Assembly (NCBI GenBank): GCA_017461725.1
Contig: JAFTXG010000031.1
Coordinates: 62,001-126,000, forward strand
Direction: 5' to 3'
Length of the DNA stretch: 64,000 nucleotides
DNA from: Lachnospiraceae bacterium
Lineage (GTDB): Bacteria > Bacillota > Clostridia > Lachnospirales > Lachnospiraceae
Made by a program: the position numbers and the translations under genes
In this document: positions 32,994 to 43,270 of the stretch, piece after piece
Position numbering within the stretch: position 1 is the first letter of the stretch
Layout: each line of letters starts with the position of its first letter
Notes under the pieces: model-generated
Told to the model about the DNA's origin: nothing
The model's input: only the letters and a program-made list of their open reading frames with translations
Database searches by the model: none

Positions 32994-34787
32994 GTGAACA
33001 AGATGTACAAACGTGTGATGGCGCTTCTGATGGCGCTGACCATGATCCTGTCTCTGGCAGCATGCGGTACTCCCGCAGATACGGATGAGACTGACGCACC
33101 CAAGACACAGGCTCCCGCTGACAATCAGACAGAGGCGTCTGCAGCGGAGACAGACGCACCTACAGACGCCCAGGAGTTCGATCCCCGCTCCGTATGTGAG
33201 GGTGTTACCCTGACCATCGCTGTGGCAGAGGATGAAGAGGTAAGTACCTGGGATGATAATCTGATGACCAAGATGATCGAAGAAGAGCTGGGAGTAGAGC
33301 TACAGTTCGAAGCGTATGCGTCTGCAGATTTCCTGGACAAGATCAACGTGATGGTTAACGGCGGGGATGAACTGCCGGATATGATCTGGGCTTCCGGAAC
33401 CGGCAGCTTCGGAAACAGCTATCTGAACTGGGCAGCAGAGGAGGCGATCATTCCTCTGAACGAGTTCTATGAGAATCCCGATTATGCCAAGTATGTAAAT
33501 ATCGGAAGCGAGAAGGCAGGTGAGGACATCCCCTCGCTGTTGGCAAATGCTGAGGGAAAGATTTATGCCGTACCTAAGTATTTCCCGTCACCTACCGACA
33601 CCGTAGCACAAAAAATGTGGATTAACACCGAGTATGCAAAGGCGGTTGGCTTTGACGAGATCCCTACTACCATCGAGGGATTCTATGAGCTGTGTAAGGC
33701 ATTCAAGGCAGCCGGAGATGTGAATGGAAACGGTCTGGACGATGAGGTCTGCTTTACCGGACGCGGCGACAATCTGCGCTGGTTTAATTACCTGATGTCT
33801 GCGTTTGCCTATGCATGGGATGACTATTATCTGGATGTTACCGATGGTAACCTGAGCTTTGCTTACACCTCGGACGAGTGGAAAGAGGGTCTGAAGTACA
33901 TCAAGAAGTTTATGGATGAAGGTCTCATCGACACCACTGCACTGACCAACGATAAGAACGCTTACAATGCGATTGTAATGGATAATGAAGTGGTTGTTTT
34001 GGCAGACCTTGGATATTACGCACAGATGCCTATGACCAGTACAGACGAAAAAAATACTGTCAGATTGATGTATGACTATGTTCCTGCATTGGCAGGCCCG
34101 AATAAAGTGGGCGAGGCATATTATAAGCCTGCTATTGCACAGGCAGGCGGTGTGATCACTGCGGATTGTGAAAACCCTTTGGCTGCCTTTCTGGTAATGG
34201 ATTTCATGTGCTCTGAGGTGATGAGTATCTCCAACCGTTACGGTGTGCAGGGTGTAAACTGGGATTACTGGGAGGACGCAGATGCATCTCTCCTTCCCGA
34301 GGGAAGAACCTTGGAGATGTACAAAGGAAGACTGGCGTCTGAGTATCCCGAACCCATCATGATCCCATATAACGATGGAAAATTCTGGAATACCGGAGAA
34401 CCTCGCGACACCTCGTATATGCAGGCAGGTCCTGCTATCTCGACTGCTGAGAGGTACTGGAGCATTGCGGTTTTATCTGATACCTCCACAGAGAGTACAA
34501 AACTGTCAACTGACTGGAATACCAGATATGTAAATTCCATTTTTGATACGCTGGCAGAAATTCCAGACGAGCATGTGACCAGACTGCCCATGACTACCGA
34601 CGAGACCGAGGATGCGGGCAAGATCCAGACCACGCTGGACAACTATGTGAAGGAGAGCATCGGTGCGTTCCTGACCGGACAGTGGGATATCGACACCTAC
34701 TGGGATACTTATCTGGCTGAGCTGGATAAAATCGGCATCGATGAGGCGCTGGCAATTTACCAGACTGCATACGATCGCACAAAGTGA
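32994..34787 (+). CDS. Solute-binding lipoprotein of Lpl-type importer 1
   Basis: A 597-residue family 1 solute-binding protein of the LplA/YtcQ kind. The signal peptide has a lipobox LSLAAC near residue 22, followed by an acidic Thr/Ala/Asp linker. The binding domain carries an EF-hand-like loop GDVNGNGLDDEV near residue 240. GTG at 32994 is 7 bases after AGGAGG. It is the first gene of a lipoprotein-permease-permease-GH20 operon. A leader hairpin GCAGTGCC/GGCACTGC lies at 32936-32962. The ligand is probably an oligosaccharide, possibly GlcNAc-containing given the GH20 gene downstream (inference). Confidence 0.87.
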   Translation: MNKMYKRVMALLMALTMILSLAACGTPADTDETDAPKTQAPADNQTEASAAETDAPTDAQEFDPRSVCEGVTLTIAVAEDEEVSTWDDNLMTKMIEEELGVELQFEAYASADFLDKINVMVNGGDELPDMIWASGTGSFGNSYLNWAAEEAIIPLNEFYENPDYAKYVNIGSEKAGEDIPSLLANAEGKIYAVPKYFPSPTDTVAQKMWINTEYAKAVGFDEIPTTIEGFYELCKAFKAAGDVNGNGLDDEVCFTGRGDNLRWFNYLMSAFAYAWDDYYLDVTDGNLSFAYTSDEWKEGLKYIKKFMDEGLIDTTALTNDKNAYNAIVMDNEVVVLADLGYYAQMPMTSTDEKNTVRLMYDYVPALAGPNKVGEAYYKPAIAQAGGVITADCENPLAAFLVMDFMCSEVMSISNRYGVQGVNWDYWEDADASLLPEGRTLEMYKGRLASEYPEPIMIPYNDGKFWNTGEPRDTSYMQAGPAISTAERYWSIAVLSDTSTESTKLSTDWNTRYVNSIFDTLAEIPDEHVTRLPMTTDETEDAGKIQTTLDNYVKESIGAFLTGQWDIDTYWDTYLAELDKIGIDEALAIYQTAYDRTK

Positions 34788-34836
34788 TTGTGCATGCCAG
34801 CTGAGACTGGCGTGACAAGATAAGGTCAATTGTTAA

Positions 34837-34875
34837 GGCGGCGGTACAGATAACACGGACATCTGTACCGTCGTC
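34837..34875 (+). other. Intercistronic hairpin after lipoprotein gene 1
   Basis: GGCGGCGGTACAGAT pairs with ATCTGTACCGTCGTC (15 pairs with two G-U) around a 9-base loop. No T run follows. A counterpart lies at the same place in cluster 2 (43271-43313). It probably raises lipoprotein yield by protecting its message or partly stopping transcription. Confidence 0.6.
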
Positions 34876-34898
34876 AATGTTTCAGAGAGGAGTAGTCT

Positions 34899-35843
34899 AT
34901 GAAAAAGAGAAAAGCTTCTGCCGGCGGAGCGATCAAAAAGCGCGATCCCAGAAAGGACTGGCAGCTTTATCTGCTTCTTCTGGTTCCGGTGATCTATATC
35001 ATTATCTTTAAATACATACCGATGGGCGGTCTGGTGATCGCCTTTAAGGAGTATAAGGTCAGAAAAGGTATCTGGGGAAGCGACTGGGTAGGCTTTGAGA
35101 ATTTTATCGAATTTTTCCAGTCCTATCAGTTCTGGCGGGTATTGAAAAATACCGTCATTCTTTCGGTGTACACGATCATCGTCAGCTTTCCGTTCCCGAT
35201 TATCTTTGCGCTGATGATCAACAGTGTGCGCAATGAGAAGTTTAAAAAGGTCACCCAGACCATTGTCAATATGCCCCACTTTATCTCCACCGTAGTTATG
35301 GTAGGTATTGTGTTCGCTGTATTTAATAATCGCACCGGTATTTACGGCAATCTGGTACATGCGATTACCGGCAGCTGGCCGCAGGATCTGTTCGCTTCAC
35401 CGTCAAATTTCCGGCATTTTTATGTGTGGTCGGCAGTCTGGCAGAATTTCGGCTGGGACAGTATTATCTACACCGCGGCTCTTTCCAGTGTGGACCCGTC
35501 CTATCATGAGGCGGCCCAGATCGACGGCGCCTCCCGGTTTAAGCGGGTCATTCACGTTGATCTGCCCACGATTCTGCCCACCATTATCACCATGCTGATC
35601 CTGCGAATGGGTTCGGTCATGACTATCGGCTTTGAGAAAGTTTATCTGATGCAGAACAGTCTGAACCTTTCCGCCAGCGAGATCATTTCCACCTATGTGT
35701 ATCAGGTGGGTCTGTCCGCCCAGGGCTCCGGTGATTTCTCCTACGCCACGGCCATCGGAATGTTCAATAACGTGATCGAGTTTGTTTTGGTTGTGACCGT
35801 AAACAAGATTTCCAAGAAGGTCAGCGAGACCAGCTTGTGGTAG
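34899..35843 (+). CDS. LplB-type sugar permease 1
   Basis: A 314-residue six-segment permease of the LplB/YteP group. The typical start KRDPRKDWQLYLLLLVPVIY and end KISKKVSETSLW are present. The ATPase-contacting EAA loop lies near residue 204 (EAAQIDGASRFKRVIHVDLP). It pairs with the next permease, and no ATPase gene is nearby, which is normal for this group. GAGAGGAG precedes ATG. It is very close to the permease at 43338-44282, including long identical stretches. Confidence 0.9.
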   Translation: MKKRKASAGGAIKKRDPRKDWQLYLLLLVPVIYIIIFKYIPMGGLVIAFKEYKVRKGIWGSDWVGFENFIEFFQSYQFWRVLKNTVILSVYTIIVSFPFPIIFALMINSVRNEKFKKVTQTIVNMPHFISTVVMVGIVFAVFNNRTGIYGNLVHAITGSWPQDLFASPSNFRHFYVWSAVWQNFGWDSIIYTAALSSVDPSYHEAAQIDGASRFKRVIHVDLPTILPTIITMLILRMGSVMTIGFEKVYLMQNSLNLSASEIISTYVYQVGLSAQGSGDFSYATAIGMFNNVIEFVLVVTVNKISKKVSETSLW

Positions 35844-35857
35844 AAGGGAGGAACGGT

Positions 35858-36757
35858 ATGAACAAGAAAACGAAAATCAAGTATAATCAGGACCGGTTGT
35901 ACTACATCATCTGTTATGCGGTGGTTGCCATTCTGACACTGATCGTACTGTATCCGGTTGTTTACATTGTATCCGCGTCCTTCAGCAACCCGGACCGCAC
36001 GGTGCAGGGCGATGTCTGGCTCTGGCCGGTGGATATCAACCTGGATGCCTACAAGATGTTGTTTAATTACCAAAAGCTGTGGACCGGATACGGCAACACC
36101 ATTCTCTATACCGTCGGAGGAACGATCATCAATCTGGTGGTCACTCTGACCTGTGCTTACCCCATGGCTAGAAAAAATTTGAGAGGGCGCAGCCAGATCA
36201 TGTTCCTGTTCTCCTTCACTATGCTGTTCAGTGGCGGTATGATCCCCAACTACATATTGGTGCGCGAGCTGGGAATTATGAATACCCGATGGGCGTTGTT
36301 GCTCCCGGGAGCCATGAGTGTCTATAACATGATCGTGTGCAGAACCTTTATCCAGACTAACATCCCCGACGAGATGCTGGAGGCGGCTCAGATTGACGGC
36401 TGTAACGATCTGCAGTTTTTGTTCCGCATGGTGCTTCCACTGTCCAAGCCCATCATTGCGGTGCTTGCGCTGTGGTACGGCGTATCCCACTGGAATGCCT
36501 ACTTTAACGCGTTCCTTTATCTGAAGGACAATGATCTGTACCCTCTGCAGATATTCCTGCGGGAGATTCTGTTTGCCAGCTCCCAGATCGGTGAGACGGA
36601 GGAGATGCTGGCAGAGGAAGTCACAAGAAGCCAGTATATGTATGTGGCGATGCAGTATTGTGTCATCGTAGTTTCCACGGCACCGCTGATGTGCATTTAT
36701 CCCTTCGTACAGAAGCACTTCCAGAAGGGTGTTATGGTGGGAAGCGTGAAAGGCTGA
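35858..36757 (+). CDS. LplC-type sugar permease 1
   Basis: A 299-residue permease of the LplC/YtcP group, beginning MNKKTKIKYNQDRLYYIICY and ending FQKGVMVGSVKG, both hallmark ends of the family. The EAA loop EAAQIDGCNDLQFLFRMVLP is near residue 185. ATG at 35858 follows GGGAGGAA; the earlier in-frame ATG at 35837 lies inside the previous gene and lacks a ribosome site. It is 14 bases after the partner permease. The GH20-like gene follows after 170 bases. Confidence 0.9.
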   Translation: MNKKTKIKYNQDRLYYIICYAVVAILTLIVLYPVVYIVSASFSNPDRTVQGDVWLWPVDINLDAYKMLFNYQKLWTGYGNTILYTVGGTIINLVVTLTCAYPMARKNLRGRSQIMFLFSFTMLFSGGMIPNYILVRELGIMNTRWALLLPGAMSVYNMIVCRTFIQTNIPDEMLEAAQIDGCNDLQFLFRMVLPLSKPIIAVLALWYGVSHWNAYFNAFLYLKDNDLYPLQIFLREILFASSQIGETEEMLAEEVTRSQYMYVAMQYCVIVVSTAPLMCIYPFVQKHFQKGVMVGSVKG

Positions 36758-36926
36758 CTTGAATGCGGACGATGGCATGCTCAGAACTTATAAATATAGG
36801 AAGCTGTTGACAGAAAATATGAGCTCGCAATGGCAGACGCTGTCCCAGGGGAGAAAATGGAATTAAACTTTACTTTAGCTGTGAAGTGGAGTATGATGAT
36901 AGAAAAAGAAAGAGGAGACTGAGCGT

Positions 36927-38674
36927 ATGAACTTGATACCTAAAGTAAAGCAGTTGGAAATCTTTGACGGCTTTCTGACAGATAAGGTGATTTGCTTTGA
37001 TGAGAAAAATGTGGACGGCAGACTGGCAACTGCGCTGAAAAAGCTGCCCTGTGATTCGGCGGGAGCAAGGCTGGATATCCGTATTACCGGCGATCAGGCG
37101 GGCAACGGAGCGAATGTCAAGGACATGATCAGTGATGTGGATGAAACCTATGAGCTGTGCATTTCGGAGGATCACATTGATATCTGCGCGGCGGCACCTG
37201 CCGGAGCCTTTTATGCGATCCAGACCCTTCGCCAGCTGTTCAGAGAGGAACAGGTTCCCTGCCTGTGCATCAAGGACAAGCCGGATTTCTCCCACCGCGG
37301 TTTCTACCATGATGTGACCAGAGGCCGCATCCAAACGGTGGAGACCATCAAAAAGCTGATTGACGACATGGCCTACTATAAGTTGAATTCCCTGCAGCTT
37401 TACGTGGAGCATGTATTTGAGTTCGAGGAAACAAAGGAGTTGTGGTCATCCTTTGGCTATTTGACCAAGGCGGAGATCCGGGAGATTGACGATTACTGTC
37501 GTGAGAACTTCATTGACTTTATTCCTTCCCTGTCCACTTTCGGACATCTGTATGATTTGTTGGAGCAGCCTAAATATAAGCATCTTCAGGTACTGAAAGA
37601 GTATGAGACTATCCCCAACTTCTGGCATGCGAGAATGCGCCACCATACGATTGATCCGCTTAGGTCGGAGAGCATTGAGGTGGTGAAGAGCCTGATTGAC
37701 CAGTAGCACCCCACTTTACCAGTGAATATTTCAATATCTGCTGTGATGAGACCTTTGATCTGAAACGATATGCGGAAGAAGGACTAGATGAGGGGCGGAT
37801 TTATGTGGACTTCGTGAAAAAGATTATCGGTCATGTGCAGGGCAAAGGCAAAAAAGTCATGATGTGGGCGGATATTCTGCTGGAGCACCCGGAGACCATC
37901 GCGGAACTGCCGGAGGAGATTCTGTTCCTGAACTGGTATTACAAAGATAATCCGGAGAAAATTGAGGAGAAGATCGCAAAGTTTGCCCGGTCCGGGAAGA
38001 AACAGATCGTCTGCCCGGGAACCAACTCCTGGTATCGCCTCTGTGAGAAGGTGGATATGGCGGAAGTCAATATCACCAAGATGATCGAGATTGGTCACAA
38101 GTACGGAGCTGTGGGCGTGCTGAACACCAACTGGGGCGACTGGGGAAATCCCTGCAGCCTGGAGCTGGGTATGTACGGCATGGTTCTCGGCGCGGAAAAA
38201 TCCTGGTCGGTGGACACTGAGCTGAATGAGGAGTTTTATGCTGCAGTCAACGTCCTGCTCTACGGAAGCGACAGCGGTATCCAGTCCCTAAAAGCCGTGA
38301 GCGCGCTGCATGATCATATTGCCTGGAAACAGGTCTGCCAGAATTATTTTGCCCATCGCTATGAGAACGGAGAGAGAATGGAATTTATCTCCGAGGATGA
38401 GGTGAAGCTGATTCAGCAGGGATATCTGGAGATTGCACAGAAGCTTTCTGCGGAGCGCTGGGGAAGTGACGAGTACCGACAGGAGATGCTTCTGGCGGCA
38501 GAGGGCGTCTGCGTCATGGCGGAGCTGTCGGCAAAACTGGCAGGCTATGAGACAGAGCCGGTGGTGGACGCGAGAGCATGGCTGGATAAATACAGCGAGA
38601 GCTGGCTGAGGAAAAATAAACCCAGTGAGTTGTATCGGATTGTGGAGATGGTTGAGTATCTGCAGTCACGGTGA
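36927..38674 (+). pseudogene. GH20-like beta-N-acetylhexosaminidase, frameshifted
   Basis: Two frames together encode a protein of about 582 residues. The first (36927-37706) starts MNLIPKVKQLEIF and has the GH20b-like region and start of the barrel (DKPDFSHRGFYHDVTRGRI). It stops at TAG 37704-37706 after SLIDQ. Restoring one base in that codon (TA-x, GCA, CCC, CAC) gives YAPHFTSEYFNICCDETFDL and continues in the second frame to 38674. The acid/base Asp-Glu pair of the family (DE at 37745-37750) thus lies just after the break. A one-base deletion explains it. No signal peptide is visible, so the intact enzyme would act in the cytoplasm on imported GlcNAc- or GalNAc-containing sugars. Confidence 0.75.
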
Positions 38675-38740
38675 GCAGGACAAGTAAATTCCATTAAACA
38701 GTGCTGCCGTGGCTCAAAAAGTAAATAGAGACACAGAGAT

Positions 38741-38792
38741 AAAGAGACCGACCTATAGCCGAGTACTTTCCGGTATAGGGCAGTCTCTTTTT
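38741..38792 (+). terminator. Terminator of cluster 1
   Basis: AAAGAGAC...CCTATA pairs with TATAGGG...GTCTCTTT with an internal mismatch, then a T run. It separates the GH20-like gene from the convergent regulator 2. Confidence 0.75.
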
Positions 38793-38863
38793 GGTTTAGA
38801 TTAATTCATAATGCAACAGCTCCAACAGTGATCGGTGGTCACAGGAAAAGCCGTTTATGTCAC

Positions 38864-41065
38864 CTATCCCTGCTTCAGGGATGTCGGTGCGTGCCCGAAG
38901 GTTCTCCGGTACGCCTTATAAAACGTATTATCATTGCTGAAGCCACATTTTCTTGCCACCTCAGTCACGCTGTATTCCCCGCGAAGCAGCAGCTCGTTAG
39001 CCAGTTCCATCCGCTTCTTCTCAATATAAGCTGAGAGGGAAATCCCCATCTCCTTCGGAAAGGCCTTCTGGATCTTTGAGGGGGAACAGTGGAAATGCTC
39101 ACCCAGCGAGGCGTGGCAGAGATCATCCTCGGTGAAATGAAGGTCGATATAGGCCTTCACTTCCTGAATGAAGGGATCAAGCTCCCGCTGCTGTTTGAGT
39201 TGCTGCAGTTCGTCGCAAAATACACTGATCGTTTCTTTCAGTGCGGCGTACATATCCAGGCGGGAATGATAAGCCGGGATTGCCACATCGACCAGCTGGC
39301 TCGCATATTCCTGCTTGATGCAGAGCAGAATGGAGCGGAACATCTCAAAGACAGATCGACTGCGTGCATTCAGGTTGTCAGCGTAATCCTCCAGCTTCAA
39401 CAGGGCGACGTCTTTGTTCCCGTAAGTGATCGCTGTGTAAATATTCAGGGTGTCCGCCATCCGGAAGCTGGGTTTCTGTGAGGCGGGATGGTCGGAAACT
39501 GTACACAGCTGAGACAGACTTTCGAGGGAGACTCGGCTGTACAGATCCTGCAGCTGTCCGTAAGCGGCAGGAATGTTTTTCGGGTGATCGTAAAATTTGC
39601 TTGCGATTCCCCAGGCATGATAGCAGGGTTCCTCCCGGTTGATATTTTCCATCAGATGGTTAATGATGCGGGAATATGCCTCGATATCTTTCTCATCAAT
39701 AATCAGCAGCAGTTCTGAACTGTTTAATTGCTGGAGATAAGCCCCGGACAGATTGTTCTGCAGATAACACTGGACGAGGGTCAATGCCTCCGGATAAACA
39801 TTCTCATTTTCCACAGGAGTTTCCACAAGCCCCATCAGAATCAGACAAAACTCATTCGGAAATCCGGGGAAGTAGGAGAAAAAGGATTCGTAATCCTTAT
39901 CGGTGACCAGCGAACCGTGGAGGGCTTTTTCCAGGAAACGGGCCTGGAGGACTTTGGTCTGGGTGTCGATGGTGCTGCGGTAGGCGTTGAGGCTGCTCTC
40001 GTAGGACTGTACTTTATTCAGAATATAGTGGAAGCCGTAGTCCAGAGCCAGTCGCGTTTTGTTGGGAGCAGTATTGTCGGGGAATGCAGCCTTATCGGCA
40101 GGGGAGTGCGACGCCACATTGCTGTTTTCCAACATACCCACGATCCTCACCAGTGGTTTGGAGGAAAGGTGAGAGCCCACAAAAACCGTGATGATCAGGG
40201 CCAGTACACAGAGGGTCAGATAAAGACCGAGGAAATAGTAAAGGGGGCTCATTCGCTCAGTCAGAGAGGCTTCGGGAATGTGGACGGTTATGGTCAGTCC
40301 TCCGTGGGAGGTTTTTTGGGTGACAGAGTGATAATCTGACAATGTATCAGACAGATCGGTGTAAAGGCAATCCCCTTCACTGTTCTCGATGGTCAGGCAG
40401 TAACTTCCCAAATCTTCCTCTGCAATCAGTGCCTGTTTAACGTCTGTAATATCGAGACAGGCATAGAAATAGGCATTCTTTGTCCATCGGATAGCATAAA
40501 TCAGCGCATCATAATTTTCTGCAGGGGTGGTCACATGGTGAACCGACAGAAAACCGGATTTGTTCTCTTGGAGCAGCGTTTCCCACTCTCCATAGGTCAG
40601 ATCATCAACGCTGAAATGATAAGGATAGTAGCCCGGATATTCGTCGAACATGGTCAGCTCGGGAGAGATCGCGAGGCTTTCGGAAAACTGCAGCGCACTG
40701 TCCGAGATCAGCTTCAGAGGAAACAACAGATTTTTCAGGTATTCTTTCATCTGATTGCGAATGGGTACTGTGATCGCCGAATAATCCGGTTCCTGATAAT
40801 GAAAAGGAAGAAAACGAATATCATCAGTCAGGCTTTGGGATGCACTGACAACGCCGGTGACGGTATTTTCCAGCTGCGAAATACCGAAATCCATCTGTTG
40901 GGTGCTTTTTTTGATCTCCAGTTCAGTGAACACACTACGGCAGTAAGAGATCAATGGAAATAGTGCAATCAAAAAAATCAGAGAAAAACAAATAAAACAG
41001 ATGATAAACCAGCGAACGATGGAGCGCTGGGGATTGGTTCGTTGACGGAAGTTTATTTTGGGCAT
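38864..41065 (-). CDS. Membrane AraC-family sensor-regulator (cluster 2)
   Basis: A 733-residue paralogue of the regulator at 30494-32761 with the same plan: membrane segment near 17-38, extracellular sensor, second segment near 262-290 (YYFLGLYLTLCVLALIITVFVG), linker, and C-terminal AraC domain (EDDLCHASLGEHFHCSPSKI, then GEYSVTEVARKCGFSNDNTF). The sensor domains differ more than the membrane-proximal and DNA-binding parts, so the two probably answer related but distinct sugars. AAGGA precedes ATG at 41065. It is divergent from lipoprotein gene 2. Confidence 0.88.
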   Translation of the reverse strand: MPKINFRQRTNPQRSIVRWFIICFICFSLIFLIALFPLISYCRSVFTELEIKKSTQQMDFGISQLENTVTGVVSASQSLTDDIRFLPFHYQEPDYSAITVPIRNQMKEYLKNLLFPLKLISDSALQFSESLAISPELTMFDEYPGYYPYHFSVDDLTYGEWETLLQENKSGFLSVHHVTTPAENYDALIYAIRWTKNAYFYACLDITDVKQALIAEEDLGSYCLTIENSEGDCLYTDLSDTLSDYHSVTQKTSHGGLTITVHIPEASLTERMSPLYYFLGLYLTLCVLALIITVFVGSHLSSKPLVRIVGMLENSNVASHSPADKAAFPDNTAPNKTRLALDYGFHYILNKVQSYESSLNAYRSTIDTQTKVLQARFLEKALHGSLVTDKDYESFFSYFPGFPNEFCLILMGLVETPVENENVYPEALTLVQCYLQNNLSGAYLQQLNSSELLLIIDEKDIEAYSRIINHLMENINREEPCYHAWGIASKFYDHPKNIPAAYGQLQDLYSRVSLESLSQLCTVSDHPASQKPSFRMADTLNIYTAITYGNKDVALLKLEDYADNLNARSRSVFEMFRSILLCIKQEYASQLVDVAIPAYHSRLDMYAALKETISVFCDELQQLKQQRELDPFIQEVKAYIDLHFTEDDLCHASLGEHFHCSPSKIQKAFPKEMGISLSAYIEKKRMELANELLLRGEYSVTEVARKCGFSNDNTFYKAYRRTFGHAPTSLKQG

Positions 41066-41157
41066 GGAGTCCTTCTTTCTATATGTTCATTTTGGGGTAA
41101 ACGGCCATGCCTGCTGTGCAGGCAGCACCAGACATGAAAGCCTGCTACCGTGGAGAA

Positions 41158-41187
41158 AGCATAGCATTTTCGACATGATAAAGTCAA
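41158..41187 (-). promoter_or_regulatory. Promoter of AraC regulator 2 (extended -10)
   Basis: TTGACT (41187-41182), 18-base spacer, TATGCT (41163-41158) with TG at the extended -10 position, the same as before regulator 1. The transcript leader contains the hairpin GCCTGC-TGT-GCAGGC (41109-41123). Confidence 0.65.
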
Positions 41188-41213
41188 TTTCAAAATTCCG
41201 GAATCCAAAAATA

Positions 41214-41244
41214 TAAGGGTAAATCCAAAATTTTCATGATGAAA
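41214..41244. promoter_or_regulatory. Conserved intergenic element, copy 2 (candidate AraC operator)
   Basis: TAAGGGTAAA at 41214 and TTCATGATGAAA at 41233, at the same spacing as in copy 1 (32872 and 32891). The surrounding bases are also similar (AGTCAATTT before, AAAATTTTC between). Confidence 0.5.
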
Positions 41245-41415
41245 TTCCCTGGAAGGTACGCTATGCTGGACTTACCGATCACCGGTGATTGGGGTATATC
41301 GCCACAAATCAGCCGACGATATAAACGTGCCGGACGGCCGGCAGTCCGACACGGCGAGTTATTATGAAAAGTAGTGTCAGTTTTTGACACTGCCAACGAA
41401 AAAGGAGGAAATCAA

Positions 41416-43203
41416 ATGAAAACAAATTTCAAGCGTGTGATGGCATTCCTGCTGTCTCTGATCATGGTATTGTCTCTGGCAGCGTGTGGTGCGCCAGCAG
41501 ACACCACCACTGACGCTCCGGGCACCGACGCCCCCGCAAACACTGAGGCATCTGCAAACGACCAGACTGAGGCACCCACCGGGGCAGAGGAGTTTGATCC
41601 CCGCACCGTCACAGAGGGAGTGACCCTTACCATTGCGGTTGCAAGTGATGATGAGGTTATTGATTGGGAGACCAACAATACGACCCTGATGATCGAGGAA
41701 AAGTTTGGGGTGGACCTGAAATTTGAGGTATACGCATCTGCGGACTTTGAGGATAAGATCAATGTAATGGTCAACGGCGGAGATAAGCTGCCGGATATCA
41801 TTTTTGGTTCAGGTGTAAATGGTCTTGTGGCTGTTGCCAACTGGGCATCGGAAGGGGCTCTCATTTCGTTAAACGAGTTTTATGAGAATCCCGATTATGC
41901 AAAAAATATTAATCTCGCATGTGAGAAATTAGGAGTGGATATTCCTTCCCAGTTAAAGGATGCAGATGGAAACATCTGGGCGCTCCCGAAATACATAGAT
42001 TCTCCTGTTGACACGGCGGCATATAAGCTCTGGATCAATGCGGAATACGCAGCAGCGCTTGGCTGGGAAGAGATCCCTACCACCACCGAAGGTTTTTATG
42101 AGCTTTGTAAAGCATTTGTGGCTGCCGGGGATATGAACGGTAATGGACTTGCTGATGAGGTTGCACTTACCGGCCGTGGAGACAAGCTGCGTTGGTTTAA
42201 ATACTTGATGTCTTCCTTTGCATATACATGGGATGACTATTATCTGGATGTTACCGACGGAACCTTAAGCTTTGCCTATACTTCTGATGGCTGGAAAGAG
42301 GGCCTGAAGTATGTTAAGCGGTTTATTGATGAGGGTCTGATCAGTACCACGGCATTGACTCAGGATAAGGCATCTTACAGTGCCATAGTTACAAATTCAG
42401 AGGCTGTCGTTCTGGCTGATGTTGCTTATTTGCCCCAGATGATAAATAATGATATTGCGGAGCAGTATAAGACCAAGCTGAAGTATGACTGGGTACCGGC
42501 GCTGGAGACTCCCGAAGGGAACAAAGAGGCATATTATTCTGATGTTACGGCTAAGAATGGTGCAGTGATCACGGTAGATTGCGAGAACCCCGAGGCAGCA
42601 TTTATTGTGCTGGATTACATGTGCTCTGAAACCATGAGCATCACCTGGCGCTGGGGTCAGGAGGGCGTAAACTGGGACTACTGGGAAAATGTGGATGAGT
42701 CCAAGCTGCCCGAAGGAACAACAAAAGAAGACTATGCAGGACGTCTGGCGGCTGAATATCCCACTCCCGTGTTTATTCCCTACAGCGATGCAACCTTCTG
42801 GGGCGTAGGTACTCCTCAGAATGGAAGCTATATGCAGGCAGGACCGGCAATCGTTGGCGTTGATAAGGTCTGGGGAGTGGCGAAGCTGGCAGACGGCGGC
42901 GGAGATGAAGGCAAGCAGGCTGAAGTTGATATGGAAAGAAGATATGCTGAATGTACCGTCGATACGATCAAGTATGCGCCCGAGGAGAGAATCATCACAT
43001 TGCCGATGACCACAGACGAGACCGAGGAGGCAAAGGAGATTCAGACAACACTGGATAATTACGTGAAGGAAAGCATTGGCGCGTTCCTGACCGGTCAGTG
43101 GGATATCGATGCGTACTGGGATACCTACCTGGCAGAACTGGAGAAGATCGGCATTGATGATGCGCTGGCAATTTATCAGACCTCCTATGACCGTACGAAA
43201 TAA
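41416..43203 (+). CDS. Solute-binding lipoprotein of Lpl-type importer 2
   Basis: A 595-residue paralogue of the lipoprotein at 32994, with signal peptide and lipobox LSLAACG, acidic Thr/Ala/Asp linker, an EF-hand-like GDMNGNGLADEV, and a nearly identical C-terminal 45 residues (ESIGAFLTGQWDIDAYWDTY). Divergence is greatest in the middle of the binding domain, so the ligand may differ. ATG at 41416 follows AAAGGAGG; the longer frame from 41374 lacks a ribosome site. Confidence 0.87.
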   Translation: MKTNFKRVMAFLLSLIMVLSLAACGAPADTTTDAPGTDAPANTEASANDQTEAPTGAEEFDPRTVTEGVTLTIAVASDDEVIDWETNNTTLMIEEKFGVDLKFEVYASADFEDKINVMVNGGDKLPDIIFGSGVNGLVAVANWASEGALISLNEFYENPDYAKNINLACEKLGVDIPSQLKDADGNIWALPKYIDSPVDTAAYKLWINAEYAAALGWEEIPTTTEGFYELCKAFVAAGDMNGNGLADEVALTGRGDKLRWFKYLMSSFAYTWDDYYLDVTDGTLSFAYTSDGWKEGLKYVKRFIDEGLISTTALTQDKASYSAIVTNSEAVVLADVAYLPQMINNDIAEQYKTKLKYDWVPALETPEGNKEAYYSDVTAKNGAVITVDCENPEAAFIVLDYMCSETMSITWRWGQEGVNWDYWENVDESKLPEGTTKEDYAGRLAAEYPTPVFIPYSDATFWGVGTPQNGSYMQAGPAIVGVDKVWGVAKLADGGGDEGKQAEVDMERRYAECTVDTIKYAPEERIITLPMTTDETEEAKEIQTTLDNYVKESIGAFLTGQWDIDAYWDTYLAELEKIGIDDALAIYQTSYDRTK

Positions 43204-43270
43204 GGGTGTGATACCGGAGCGTGTGCATTTACGTTTCCGACATCGTCAGGCATCTTAGAAAATAAAATTG

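Noticed and set aside
34787-34899. True terminator after lipoprotein gene 1
   Set aside because: The stem is strong but lacks a U tract, and the permease genes that follow have no separate promoter that I can see; treated as an intercistronic element.
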